A stretch of DNA of 64,000 nucleotides from an uncultured Armatimonadota bacterium (lineage in GTDB: Bacteria; Armatimonadota; Fimbriimonadia; Fimbriimonadales; Fimbriimonadaceae). Below the pieces are notes generated by a model. It made no database searches. It saw only the letters and a program-made list of their open reading frames with translations, and was not told where the DNA came from. Location: NCBI GenBank assembly GCA_903904815.1, contig CAIVDU010000082.1:16531-80530 (forward strand). The letters are read 5' to 3'. Shown one piece after another: positions 34,434-42,674 of this stretch (positions are counted from its first letter, which is position 1; the number at the start of each line of letters is the position of its first letter). Both the position numbers and the translations under genes were made by a program.

Positions 34434-35564
34434 ATGACGGTGGAAGAACGACAGAAGCGATGGAGACTGATTCTCGGTGGCGGAGAAGCTGAAGGCACCG
34501 GGTGCACGCTTTCCGGTGGCGATCTCGACATCGACCAGACCCTCGAGGCCCTATACGATCCACCCCGAACCGGTGGCCTTGGACCTACTTCACCCAACGT
34601 CGCCCGATGGCTCGGGGACATCCGATCGTATTTCCCAAGTTCCGTAGTCCAGGTGCTGCAGAAGGATGCGATCGATCGTCTGGGGCTTCAAAGACTCCTA
34701 TTGGAACCGGAACTCCTAGCCGCCGTGGAACCGGATGTGAACTTAGTGGCGACACTTCTTTCTTTGGGCCGAGCACTTCCAGAGAGAACCAAAGACACTG
34801 CACGACAAGTCGTTTGCCGGGTCGTGCAGGACTTGGAGAGGCAACTCGCGAGCCCCCTTCGTCAGGCGGTCTCGGGAAGCCTGTCGCGAGCCATCCGGAA
34901 TCGCCGCCCGAAGCTTCGCGAGATCAATTGGGACAAGACGATTCGGGCAAACCTGAAGCATTACCAGCCAACCCACAAGACGATCATTCCCGAGACTCGA
35001 ATCGGTTTCGGTCGCAAAGGGCAGGCCCTAAGAGAGGTCATCCTCTGCCTCGATCAAAGCGGTTCGATGGCGGCTTCAGTGGTCTACGCCGGGGTCTTCG
35101 GCGCCGTGCTCGCCTCGATGAGCGCGCTGCGAACCCGCGTGGTCGCGTTCGATACATCGGTGGTCGATCTGTCGGAACATCTACAAGACCCGGTAGAGCT
35201 CCTCTTCGCGACTCGACTGGGAGGAGGCACCGACATCACGCGCGCTTTGACCTACTGCCAGAGTCTGGTTCGGTCGCCATCGGAAACGATTCTGGTGCTG
35301 ATATCCGATCTCATCGAGGGTGGCAACAACGACGCCATGCTCCGCCGCGTCGCCTCGATCCAATCGAGCGGTGTCCAAATGATCGCCCTGCTGGCTTTGA
35401 GCGACCAAGGAACTCCGATTTTCGACCACTCCAATGCGGCAAGATTCGCCGAACTAGGAGTCCCTACCTTCGCCTGCACCCCAGACCGCTTCCCCGACCT
35501 CATGGCCTCCGCAATTAGGAAGGCAGACCTGACTGGGTTCACTGGAACCGGAGTTAGCGGATGA
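34434..35564 (+). CDS. VWA-domain protein, partner of MoxR ATPase
   Basis: 376 residues. A helical N-terminal half (1-195) is followed by a von Willebrand A domain with a complete metal-ion adhesion site: DQSGS (Asp207, Ser209, Ser211), Thr266 in GGGTD and Asp292 in LISDL. No membrane segment or signal peptide is seen, so it is cytoplasmic. VWA proteins of this kind act as the client-binding partner of MoxR ATPases. AGGAGG lies 6 nt before the ATG. A 156-bp gap separates it from the DUF5682 gene, larger than elsewhere in the unit. Confidence 0.9.
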   Translation: MTVEERQKRWRLILGGGEAEGTGCTLSGGDLDIDQTLEALYDPPRTGGLGPTSPNVARWLGDIRSYFPSSVVQVLQKDAIDRLGLQRLLLEPELLAAVEPDVNLVATLLSLGRALPERTKDTARQVVCRVVQDLERQLASPLRQAVSGSLSRAIRNRRPKLREINWDKTIRANLKHYQPTHKTIIPETRIGFGRKGQALREVILCLDQSGSMAASVVYAGVFGAVLASMSALRTRVVAFDTSVVDLSEHLQDPVELLFATRLGGGTDITRALTYCQSLVRSPSETILVLISDLIEGGNNDAMLRRVASIQSSGVQMIALLALSDQGTPIFDHSNAARFAELGVPTFACTPDRFPDLMASAIRKADLTGFTGTGVSG

Positions 35565-35604
35565 GTATCACTCCAACTGGTGCTGAAACTGACCCCCCTC
35601 ATAG

Positions 35605-35714
35605 GCACCCGTCATGTTGACCCTGCGAAACACCCCCTCCTTTGGTTGGAGCTTCCAATTGCCAATTCGGGAGGATGAAGTCGAGGAGGGCGTTTTTCGC
35701 AAGCTCAGGATGAC
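35605..35714. repeat. palindromic dispersed repeat, copy 2
   Basis: It shares GCACCCGTCATGTTGA, CTGCGAAACACCCCCTCCT, GAGCTTCC-ATTGC and the end CTCAGGATGAC with copy 1 at 11696-11806. The ends are again reverse complements, so the unit folds on itself. It lies between the VWA gene and the convergent sigma-factor gene and may also act as a transcription barrier. Confidence 0.8.
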
Positions 35715-35818
35715 GTGGAGCACATCAGTAGGATCCGATGCTGTAAGCCCGACCAAAACCTAGACGAAAACACTACGAACAAACCGCGACAGCCGCCTCA
35801 GGACGTAGACGTGCTCGC

Positions 35819-36673
35819 TTACTTCTGCAGCATGTCGCGCAGACGTCGTCGCTGAGCCAGCGCCCGAAGCTTCTTGATTGCCTGTACTTCGATCTGCCGG
35901 ACGCGCTCGCGAGAAAGCTTCATTTCCTTCGCGATGTCTTCCTGAAGAGGGGTTTCCGCCCCGTCCAGTCTGAATCGGAGCCGCATCACCCGCTGCTCGC
36001 GGTCGTTCAGTTCGAGCATGATGCGCTGCAGTTCCCGAATCATCTCCTGACTCAGGACGAGGCTCTCTGGGTCAATGTTTCGGTCGTCCTTCAGCAGACC
36101 CCCCAGGGTCATGCCGCCGCTCTCGCCGACGTTCATGTCGAGAGAAAGTAGATCTTGGGAAGACTGGAGCAGCGTGATCAGTTTCTTGGCGCTGATACCC
36201 ATGGCCGCCGCAAGCTGTTCCGGCGTCGGTTCTTGGCCCAGTTCGCGGGAGAGGCGTAAGCGCTCTTTCTCAACCCGTCGGAGGCTTTGCGAAACGTGAG
36301 CGGGAAGCCGGATCGCCTTCGACTTGTTGTCGATAGCGCGACCGATTGCCTGACGAATCCAGTGGGTCGCGTAAGTCGAGAATCGGAATCCCTTGTCCGG
36401 ATCAAAACGCTCGGCAGCCTGCATTAGGCCGATGGCGCCTTCCTGAATGAGATCCTCAAGTGGAATAGATCGGTTACGGTAAGTCTTTGCGATGTTGATG
36501 ACGAGTCTCATGTTCGACTCGATCAATCGTTGTTTCGCGACCTTATCGCCTGCCTGGACGGCACGCGTGAGGATGATCTCTTCTTCTGGCGTGAGAAGAG
36601 GTGCCTGAGTCAACCGACTCAAATAACTGGGGACGCCGTCTTCTGGTTCAGACATGTGCGGGTTTGCGCTCAT
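35819..36673 (-). CDS. RNA polymerase sigma-70 family factor (group 2-like)
   Basis: 284 residues from ATG 36673. Region 1.2 (YLSRLTQAPLLTPEEE), region 2 (IESNMRLVINIAKTYRN, DLIQEGAIGLMQAAERFD, FRFSTYATHWIRQAI), region 3 (RLPAHVSQSL) and region 4 with the helix-turn-helix EDIAKEMKLSRERVRQIE are all present. Region 1.1 is missing and the non-conserved region is short, so this is more like an alternative or RpoS/HrdB-type factor than the main RpoD, although the primary factor cannot be excluded. A TTG at 36688 and an ATG at 36655 are other starts; AGG 7 nt before 36673 favours this one. Confidence 0.9.
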   Translation of the reverse strand: MSANPHMSEPEDGVPSYLSRLTQAPLLTPEEEIILTRAVQAGDKVAKQRLIESNMRLVINIAKTYRNRSIPLEDLIQEGAIGLMQAAERFDPDKGFRFSTYATHWIRQAIGRAIDNKSKAIRLPAHVSQSLRRVEKERLRLSRELGQEPTPEQLAAAMGISAKKLITLLQSSQDLLSLDMNVGESGGMTLGGLLKDDRNIDPESLVLSQEMIRELQRIMLELNDREQRVMRLRFRLDGAETPLQEDIAKEMKLSRERVRQIEVQAIKKLRALAQRRRLRDMLQK

Positions 36674-36972
36674 CCGTTCGCCTGTCAAGAACGATCACTT
36701 AGGGAACCAACCGAAATCGATTGAAACCAATTGTCGACTGCATAAACCGAGTCTCGGGGAATTCCTATCCCAACAAATGCTTCGGATACGCCCTCCTGTG
36801 CTGACGTACATGAGGCGCGCCTTGTTTCAGATATTACCGGTGTGGACAGAGAAATCGTGCATAGACCGAGGTTCTACGCGGATGGTTCCACCTACGGGAA
36901 GGCAAAAAACCCGGAAATCAGACGAGAAACGCCAAAAAGACCAGAGATTTGCGAGCAGGCGCTCGAAACCTA
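36674..36972. other. gene-free stretch upstream of the sigma-factor gene
   Basis: About 300 bp between the sigma factor and the rightward promoter. A 134-codon frame crosses it (36654-37058) but it has unlikely composition and ends inside a terminator hairpin. The sigma-factor promoter is presumably here; I could not single it out. Confidence 0.4.
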
Positions 36973-37001
36973 TTGGCGGATTTTATTTCCCGTGTTATAT
37001 T
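36973..37001 (+). promoter_or_regulatory. sigma-70 promoter of the dinG leader
   Basis: TTGGCG (36973-36978), exactly 17 nt, TATATT (36996-37001), in an AT-rich patch. Transcription should start near 37008, about 220 nt upstream of the helicase ATG. Confidence 0.65.
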
Positions 37002-37032
37002 AATTTCGTTAATTACTTAGCCGCTTCCTACT

Positions 37033-37068
37033 CTGGGGCACCGACAAATTGTTGGTGACCCAGTTTTT
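37033..37068 (+). terminator. intrinsic terminator inside the dinG leader
   Basis: CTGGG-G-CACC, an AT-rich loop region that can pair further (ACAA/TTGT), GGTG-A-CCCAG, then TTTTT. The shape is canonical, yet it lies only about 25 nt after the predicted transcription start. Confidence 0.7.
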
Positions 37069-37144
37069 GTAGATCAAGGGTCAATCTTCGCTGACCTTAA
37101 TTCCGCAACAACATGCGTGATCCACAGGTATTAACGGGCTAGCG

Positions 37145-37195
37145 GTGGCAAATCGTTTCCGCCACAGGCCTAAAAGCCTATTAATTTCTTTTTTG
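37145..37195 (+). terminator. second terminator-like structure before the helicase gene
   Basis: Stem GTGGC/GCCAC (37145-37165) is followed at once by AGGC-CTAAAA-GCCT (37166-37179) and TTAATTTCTTTTTT. It ends 31 nt before the ATG at 37227. Confidence 0.5.
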
Positions 37196-37226
37196 TTGCC
37201 AGAAGTTTCGTTCAAAATGTAAACCC

Positions 37227-39293
37227 ATGTCTACCACTGCGTCTCTGATCGAGCGCGCATTCGAGCGGTTACTGCAGAGGCCAGGCTTCATCAGTCGTCC
37301 AGACCAGAAGCAGTTATCGCTATTGCTGGGCGACCTCATGGCAAATCGGGCCAATGGCGCCTTCGAAGCGCCCACTGGGTTAGGCAAATCGTTGGCCGCC
37401 CTTGTGCCCGCGATCGCCCACTCCATGGTCACCGGCCAGCGCGTCGTCATCGCGACCTACACCAACGTCTTGGCCGAACAGTATTGGCGCACCGACCTCC
37501 CTCTGGCGCTAAGCCTGTTTGAAGATGAGGAGCGCCCGCTTCCAAAGACCGCCATGCTCATGGGCCGGTCTCGATACGCTTGTCTGATCGCCGCCGACGA
37601 GCACGCGCCCGAGACGGTCGATATCCTCAGAACGGGGGCAAAGTTAGGAATCGAGTCCGAATTCCGCCAACTGGTCCATCGCTCCGCGTCGACGACCAGT
37701 GCTCTATGGTCCAAAATAATCTCTCCACCGGTCTGTCCAGCGCGCTTGTGTCCGGCCTACGACGACTGTTTCTACTACCGGGCCCGCCGAGATGCCGAGC
37801 AGGCCGGAGTCGTCATCACGAACCATTCGGTCGTGATCCAGGATGCCCTCATGGCGCGCTCTTCGACCGAGGACCAAGGACTTCTCGGGAAATTCGACTT
37901 TCTCGTTCTCGACGAGGCCCACGATTTCCCACAGGCCGCTATGAATGGACTTGAGTTCGAACTGAGCAAGTCCAAACTCAGCGCACTCGCGGCCGTGGCC
38001 AGCCGAATGGAGTCGTCGCTGCTCCCCCTAGCCCAAAAGTGTGGAGATGGAGCCGACTGGACCCGTTTTTACACCGCTTTCAAGGATCGGATCGAGCGAT
38101 GCGAACGCGAACTGGTCGGCTACGGATTGACGCTGGGAAGACCGGGAATCATGACCGCCTCGCCCAACGAAATCCTGGAGCATCCTCACGTGAAGTCGTT
38201 CCGCACTTCGGACGACAACTCGGGGGCGAAGGCGATCGCGGTCGAGGTGAGCGAGGCCTGCGACCAGTTTGTGACGGGCGCCGAAAATCGCCTGGCTGCC
38301 TGGAAAGATGCGGAGCCTGACCGAGCCAGGGGCCTCACTGAGTCGGTCCGGAACTACGGCGTTTACCTGCGCGAATATGGCTTTGGCTGCCATCGTCTAT
38401 TCGATCCCGATGGCGTCGCCGTCAGCTACGTTGGCCGACAGGCCAACGACACGCTGCTTCGTCAGGACGTGATCGACCTTGCCGAGCCCCTCAAGGAGCT
38501 GATTTGGGACCGCGTGCCCTATGCGTGCCTCTCGGCGACGTTGGCTCTGGATGGCAACTTCGACTTCTTTCGGCGAGTCACCGGAGCGGAACCTCAGTTC
38601 GAGGAGGTCCTGCCTTCTCCGTTCGATCACGCCATTCAGACCGCGATCTATCTTCCAAAAGCCGGACTCATCACCGACCCAACCGTGGCACGTCGAGAAG
38701 GCGACGAAGCCGGTTACTACCGTAAGTTAGCGAACGTCCTCACCGAGATCATCGTCGCGATGGACGGCCGAACCCTCGCCCTGTTCCACTCCCGAAAAGA
38801 GATGGAAGGCGTCGCTTCACTCATGAAGCTCCCGCCTCACCTTTCGCTGCTCATGCAGGGGAAGTTCGGCGCCGCATCCGCGGGTGAACGATTCAAAGCC
38901 GAGCCGTCCAGCTCATTATTTGCCCTCAGGTCTTTCTGGACGGGCTTTGACGCCCCCGGAGAGACTCTGTCTTGCGTGGCTCTCGTTCGGATCCCATTCG
39001 AAGTTCCGATCGACCCGCCCCAAGTTGCGCGCCTGGCGTACCTCCAAACCCAAGACCGCGACGCGTTCCGCGAACACACCCTGCCCAACGCAAAAATGAT
39101 GATGCGCCAGGGCGCTGGCCGCCTCATCCGACGAGCTGGCGATCACGGTATCGTCGCCCTTCTCGACCCGCGCCTGCGAACCAAAAACTACGGCGAAGAG
39201 TTCTTAGCCAATTTCCCCGACGGAGTTCGCACTTTCGATGACATCTTCGACGCGATGGCCCACGTCGGTTTGGAGAACTCAAAGCTGCTCTGA
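37227..39293 (+). CDS. dinG: DinG/XPD-family superfamily 2 DNA helicase with Fe-S cluster
   Basis: 688 residues. Walker A APTGLGKS is at 48-55 and the DEAH box at 230-233 (VLDEAHDF). Four cysteines, Cys120 (RYAC), Cys171, Cys176 and Cys182 (CPARLCPAYDDC), lie between them as in the 4Fe-4S domain of XPD and DinG. Motif VI is GAGRLIRRAGDHG near the C terminus. The family unwinds DNA 5' to 3', including structured DNA and R-loops, in repair. The nuclease domain of Gram-positive DinG is absent. A long leader with two terminator-like hairpins precedes it. The exact subfamily (DinG, YoaA or other) is uncertain. Confidence 0.88.
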   Translation: MSTTASLIERAFERLLQRPGFISRPDQKQLSLLLGDLMANRANGAFEAPTGLGKSLAALVPAIAHSMVTGQRVVIATYTNVLAEQYWRTDLPLALSLFEDEERPLPKTAMLMGRSRYACLIAADEHAPETVDILRTGAKLGIESEFRQLVHRSASTTSALWSKIISPPVCPARLCPAYDDCFYYRARRDAEQAGVVITNHSVVIQDALMARSSTEDQGLLGKFDFLVLDEAHDFPQAAMNGLEFELSKSKLSALAAVASRMESSLLPLAQKCGDGADWTRFYTAFKDRIERCERELVGYGLTLGRPGIMTASPNEILEHPHVKSFRTSDDNSGAKAIAVEVSEACDQFVTGAENRLAAWKDAEPDRARGLTESVRNYGVYLREYGFGCHRLFDPDGVAVSYVGRQANDTLLRQDVIDLAEPLKELIWDRVPYACLSATLALDGNFDFFRRVTGAEPQFEEVLPSPFDHAIQTAIYLPKAGLITDPTVARREGDEAGYYRKLANVLTEIIVAMDGRTLALFHSRKEMEGVASLMKLPPHLSLLMQGKFGAASAGERFKAEPSSSLFALRSFWTGFDAPGETLSCVALVRIPFEVPIDPPQVARLAYLQTQDRDAFREHTLPNAKMMMRQGAGRLIRRAGDHGIVALLDPRLRTKNYGEEFLANFPDGVRTFDDIFDAMAHVGLENSKLL

Positions 39294-39327
39294 GGTCCCT
39301 GGGTCCCGGCAAGCTTGGAGAGTGGCC

Positions 39328-41535
39328 CTAATTTCGATACTTCCAAATTCCGACGGTGCCGTCGGCTTCGCCGCTCAAAAATCCATCCTCGGTTGCAACG
39401 ATAGGCGTGTACCAACCGCTTGGGTAACGGAGGACAGTGTGCGACCCGTCTAATCTCCATCGCACGATGGAGCCATCTTGATGACTACTCAAAAACCCGT
39501 CGCTAGCTGCGGCCAACGAGAGGACTGGACCGTTGCTATGTTCAAAACTACTTTGAATCCCGGCGGTCGTCCACAAAACGGGATTGTCACTTTCGTCAAC
39601 GCTGACAAATTTGCCTCCAAGGTTCTGTAGGAGCATTTTCAGCCGGACGTTTGGAAGGAGGGGCTGCTTAGATCCGTCAAACCGCCATTGCTGCAAAGTC
39701 CGGTCTGAGTGCAAACTCACGAATCCATCCTCCACTCGAGCGACCGACGCAACGTAGTTTCCCTGCTTTCCAATGTCCGTGCGTGAATCGTCATTTCCCC
39801 ACCGGATGAACGATCCAACACCGTCCCAGCTGAGGAACCCGCCATCGACTTCCAAGAATCCACTCACCCAACTTCGGTGAGAACCGAGACTCTTCGGAGA
39901 TCCTTCTAAGTTCCACCGAACGACGTTCCCATCCTCATCACCAGAGATAAACCCACCAGGAACTGCCAGCAGGGCACTTCCCGGGAACCGAAGTCGAATC
40001 GGATTCGCAAATCCTTCTCGCCAGCTCAGAAGCGATCGGTCGTTTTGCCGTGAGATGTATCCACCCTCGGTTCGGATGACTTCCTCGATTGGGCTCGCGA
40101 CCTTACCGATGAGACGGTGGGAGCCGTCGACTCCCCAACTGGAAATACTTCCGTCCGAATGACCGCATACGAACTCGTCGTTCGCCAAGCAGATAGCTCT
40201 GACCGATCCCAATCGGTCGCATATCACGTCGCCAACCTCTTGACCGTTCCAAATGGCCACTGATCCGTCCTCGTGGCCGCTTGCCATTCCAACGTCGAGC
40301 GCAACCAAACATTGTGCCTCCGGCCCTGGTGTTCCAAATCCGACGCGCGAGCCGTCGAAACCCCAATAGGTCAGGGCTCCGTTTGATTTGGAGGAATAGA
40401 ATCCATTTTCGTCTGAAAGGAGCGCACGGCCCCCAAATCCCTCGAGTTGAAGCACAGTTTCAGAGCCGTCCAGGTTCATCTTCATCAGCGAACTTCGGCC
40501 GCATCCAAAGATAAATGCCGATCCGGTGGAGACCAAGCACTGGATATTGCTCTCTTGGGTTTTGAGTAGTTTTCGAGATCCGTCAAAACCCCAAAATGTG
40601 ATCTCGCTAAGGAGATACCCGCTAGCCTCGCTCCCGGTAATGACCCCACCTTCCACGGCGATAAGCAATTCAACTGCAAGTTCTTTGGAAGCGAGCCTCG
40701 CCGCGCCGCGATCGGATCGGAACCAGGTCAACTCGCCGTCGATTCTCCCGGCGACGAAACCATCTTCCACCTCAACCATGTGCTCGACCCACCGACCGCC
40801 CTTGGATAAGACCTTGAACGATCCGTCCATCTCCCACCGAACGATAGCTCCGCTCCAGTAACTGACCGCGAAACCCGCCTGGACGGAAACGATGGAAAGC
40901 ACGCTGCTGGAGTCCCGGTGCCCCAGAACTGTAGGTTTGAAGTTCTCATCCCAGATCGCAATCGATCCATCCTGGTGTCCGCTTACAAACCCCTCATCCA
41001 CCTGCAAGAGACACGTCACACCATTGCCAAGTTTGTCGAGCCTGGTCTGAATACCTTCGAGGGTCCAGTGCACCAACTCACCATCTTCATGGCCGCTGAC
41101 CAGAAAGTCTCGAATCCGTACGAGGGCGATGACGGCGGCATTGCGCTTGCCAAGGGTCCGCCAACATGGTCTTTGTAGCGAAGGGTTCGTCAACCGAAAG
41201 TCGAAACTGGGATCAAGTCGAGAGAGCGCCAAGCGGCCCCACTCGGTCTGTGGCGCTAGGTTTGCGACGGTGGGAATGAACTCACCCGCCACGAGCTGAG
41301 GTGAGCAACTTCGAATAATGCCGCCAGCTTCCGCAAAGATGGAGTCGTCAAGACCGCGCTGAGCCACTTGTTCAACGAACGTTGTGAATCGGGCGCAACC
41401 GATCAGGTTGAACCTTGCTTCTTGAAAAGCGATGTTTCGCCAAAGACTGGCCAGCCCGACCACATCGCCAGAGACTAACAGATTTTCTGGGAGGAACTCT
41501 AGATCAACGGGACCCAAACCGTGCTCTCCCGTCAT
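39328..41535 (-). CDS. WD40-like beta-propeller protein with 16 repeats
   Basis: 735 residues from ATG 41535 (GAGGG 8 nt upstream); a GTG at 41577 would add 14. After a 145-residue N-terminal domain of unknown type, the protein consists of about sixteen units of 36-45 residues, each centred on a phrase like GFVSGHQDGSIAIW or GFLSGEADGTVGIW. Sixteen units would fit two eight-bladed propellers or one seven- plus one nine-bladed. No signal peptide or membrane helix is visible, so it is probably a cytoplasmic interaction or sensor protein. Some units have lost the DGS turn (units 5, 6, 12, 14). The function is unknown. Confidence 0.8.
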   Translation of the reverse strand: MTGEHGLGPVDLEFLPENLLVSGDVVGLASLWRNIAFQEARFNLIGCARFTTFVEQVAQRGLDDSIFAEAGGIIRSCSPQLVAGEFIPTVANLAPQTEWGRLALSRLDPSFDFRLTNPSLQRPCWRTLGKRNAAVIALVRIRDFLVSGHEDGELVHWTLEGIQTRLDKLGNGVTCLLQVDEGFVSGHQDGSIAIWDENFKPTVLGHRDSSSVLSIVSVQAGFAVSYWSGAIVRWEMDGSFKVLSKGGRWVEHMVEVEDGFVAGRIDGELTWFRSDRGAARLASKELAVELLIAVEGGVITGSEASGYLLSEITFWGFDGSRKLLKTQESNIQCLVSTGSAFIFGCGRSSLMKMNLDGSETVLQLEGFGGRALLSDENGFYSSKSNGALTYWGFDGSRVGFGTPGPEAQCLVALDVGMASGHEDGSVAIWNGQEVGDVICDRLGSVRAICLANDEFVCGHSDGSISSWGVDGSHRLIGKVASPIEEVIRTEGGYISRQNDRSLLSWREGFANPIRLRFPGSALLAVPGGFISGDEDGNVVRWNLEGSPKSLGSHRSWVSGFLEVDGGFLSWDGVGSFIRWGNDDSRTDIGKQGNYVASVARVEDGFVSLHSDRTLQQWRFDGSKQPLLPNVRLKMLLQNLGGKFVSVDESDNPVLWTTAGIQSSFEHSNGPVLSLAAASDGFLSSHQDGSIVRWRLDGSHTVLRYPSGWYTPIVATEDGFLSGEADGTVGIWKYRN

Positions 41536-41602
41536 GTTTACACCCCTCAGCCTAGCTTTGGTTCGGACATAGCCCACGAACCCACTAAGGGTCCGGTAGA
41601 CG

Positions 41603-42477
41603 CTACGAAATTGGCTTTCGAAACGAAAGACCTGTCACAAGAACCGTACCAGAAAGAATGATTGCACACGCAGCGATTTTGCTCACAGTGAAGGTCTCTC
41701 CCAAAAACAGCCGTCCCCAAAGGACTCCGAAGATCGGGGCCAAAACGTGACTGTCAGCGTTCGAGCAGGTCCAACGTCGACGATCAGTCGGAAATACAAG
41801 ACGTAAGCGATGCCCGTGCAGAAAACGCCCAATGCCGAGACGCAGGCGATAACGTTCGACGGCGGCATAGCGCTGGGAAGCGTGAACGGGACGGCCGGAG
41901 CAAGGAATACGGTTGCCCCGATCTGACTCCCCAGGGCCATCCCCATCGCCGGGGCGCCTTGGGCAAACTTCTTCGTGAACGCTGCCCCAATTCCGTACGT
42001 GAGAGAAGCAAGAAGCGAGGCGCCGATGGAAAATGCCACCGGGAAAGTTAGGCCCAGACGACTCCAACCCACCAACACAATCACTCCCACGAATGAGACG
42101 CACAGCCCGACAATCTTCTTGGGAGTCAACGTGTCCCCGAGCCAAATTGCCGCAACCAGAGCGCCAAACAGAGGGGTGGTTGCGTTAAGAATCGCCGCCA
42201 TCGAAGCCGAGAGGTTCAGTTCTGCTGCGGAAATCAACGCAAACGGGATCGCGGAACTGAGCGTTCCAATGGCGAGATACAGCTTCCACCGTTCCCGTAT
42301 CTGCAACTCTAGCCCGGTCAGTCGAGTGTAGACGAGCAGCAGGAGCCCCGCGATCATCACTCTCGTTTCCACCGTCACCACCGGACCTAAAACCGGCGCC
42401 GCGACCCGGATAAAGATGAACGACGCACCCCAGATCGCGGCGAGTAAGACCAGCCGAATGGCATCCATTCCTCTCAT
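41603..42477 (-). pseudogene. EamA/DMT-family transporter with a frameshift
   Basis: The frame starting MRGMDAIRLVLLAAIWGASF encodes two EamA repeats with about nine membrane helices but leaves the homology at RTLTVT near 41746. The last helix pair, APIFGVLWGRLFLGETFTVSKI to the end at GTVLVTGL, continues in another frame to the stop at 41603. One base is missing in the TTTT run (AAAA at 41742-41745 on the plus strand); adding it restores LTVTFLAPIFGVLW. Such transporters export amino acids or metabolites. It may be a real inactivating mutation or a homopolymer sequencing error. The start could also be ATG 42501. Confidence 0.8.
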
Positions 42478-42674
42478 CGCGGCCGCTTCCGATCTCACCA
42501 TTACAGTTTGAAAGAACCTTTCCAACGATGAGTCGCCGGAAACGGACTTTGCAACGAAGCGTTGGCGAACCGACGCAAAGTTTGCCGTTCGCAGCCGTTT
42601 AGGTTCCTTAAAATTCGGGTCAGTTGCCCGCACTCTCCACTGGTGATTGCAGTGAATTTGCCGATATTTCTATC

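Larger units (their letters stand above)
37008..37195 (+). ncRNA. structured leader or small RNA upstream of the helicase
   Basis: The predicted transcript meets four hairpins in a row: 37033-37063 followed by TTTTT, 37079-37096 (GGTCA/TGACC), 37145-37165 (GTGGC/GCCAC) and 37166-37179 (AGGC/GCCT) followed by a T-rich tail. The first and the last look like intrinsic terminators placed between promoter and ATG. This could be an attenuator or riboswitch-like leader, or a free RNA of about 60 nt. It matches no family I know. Confidence 0.45.

Noticed and set aside
28268..35564. Reading the cassette as a magnesium chelatase or methanol-dehydrogenase set
   Set aside because: MoxR and VWA proteins occur in those systems, but no chelatase large subunit, MoxF or cofactor gene is nearby.
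36654..37058. 134-codon plus-strand frame near the sigma factor
   Set aside because: It begins inside the sigma-factor start, crosses a promoter and ends within a terminator hairpin, with a basic, motif-free product.
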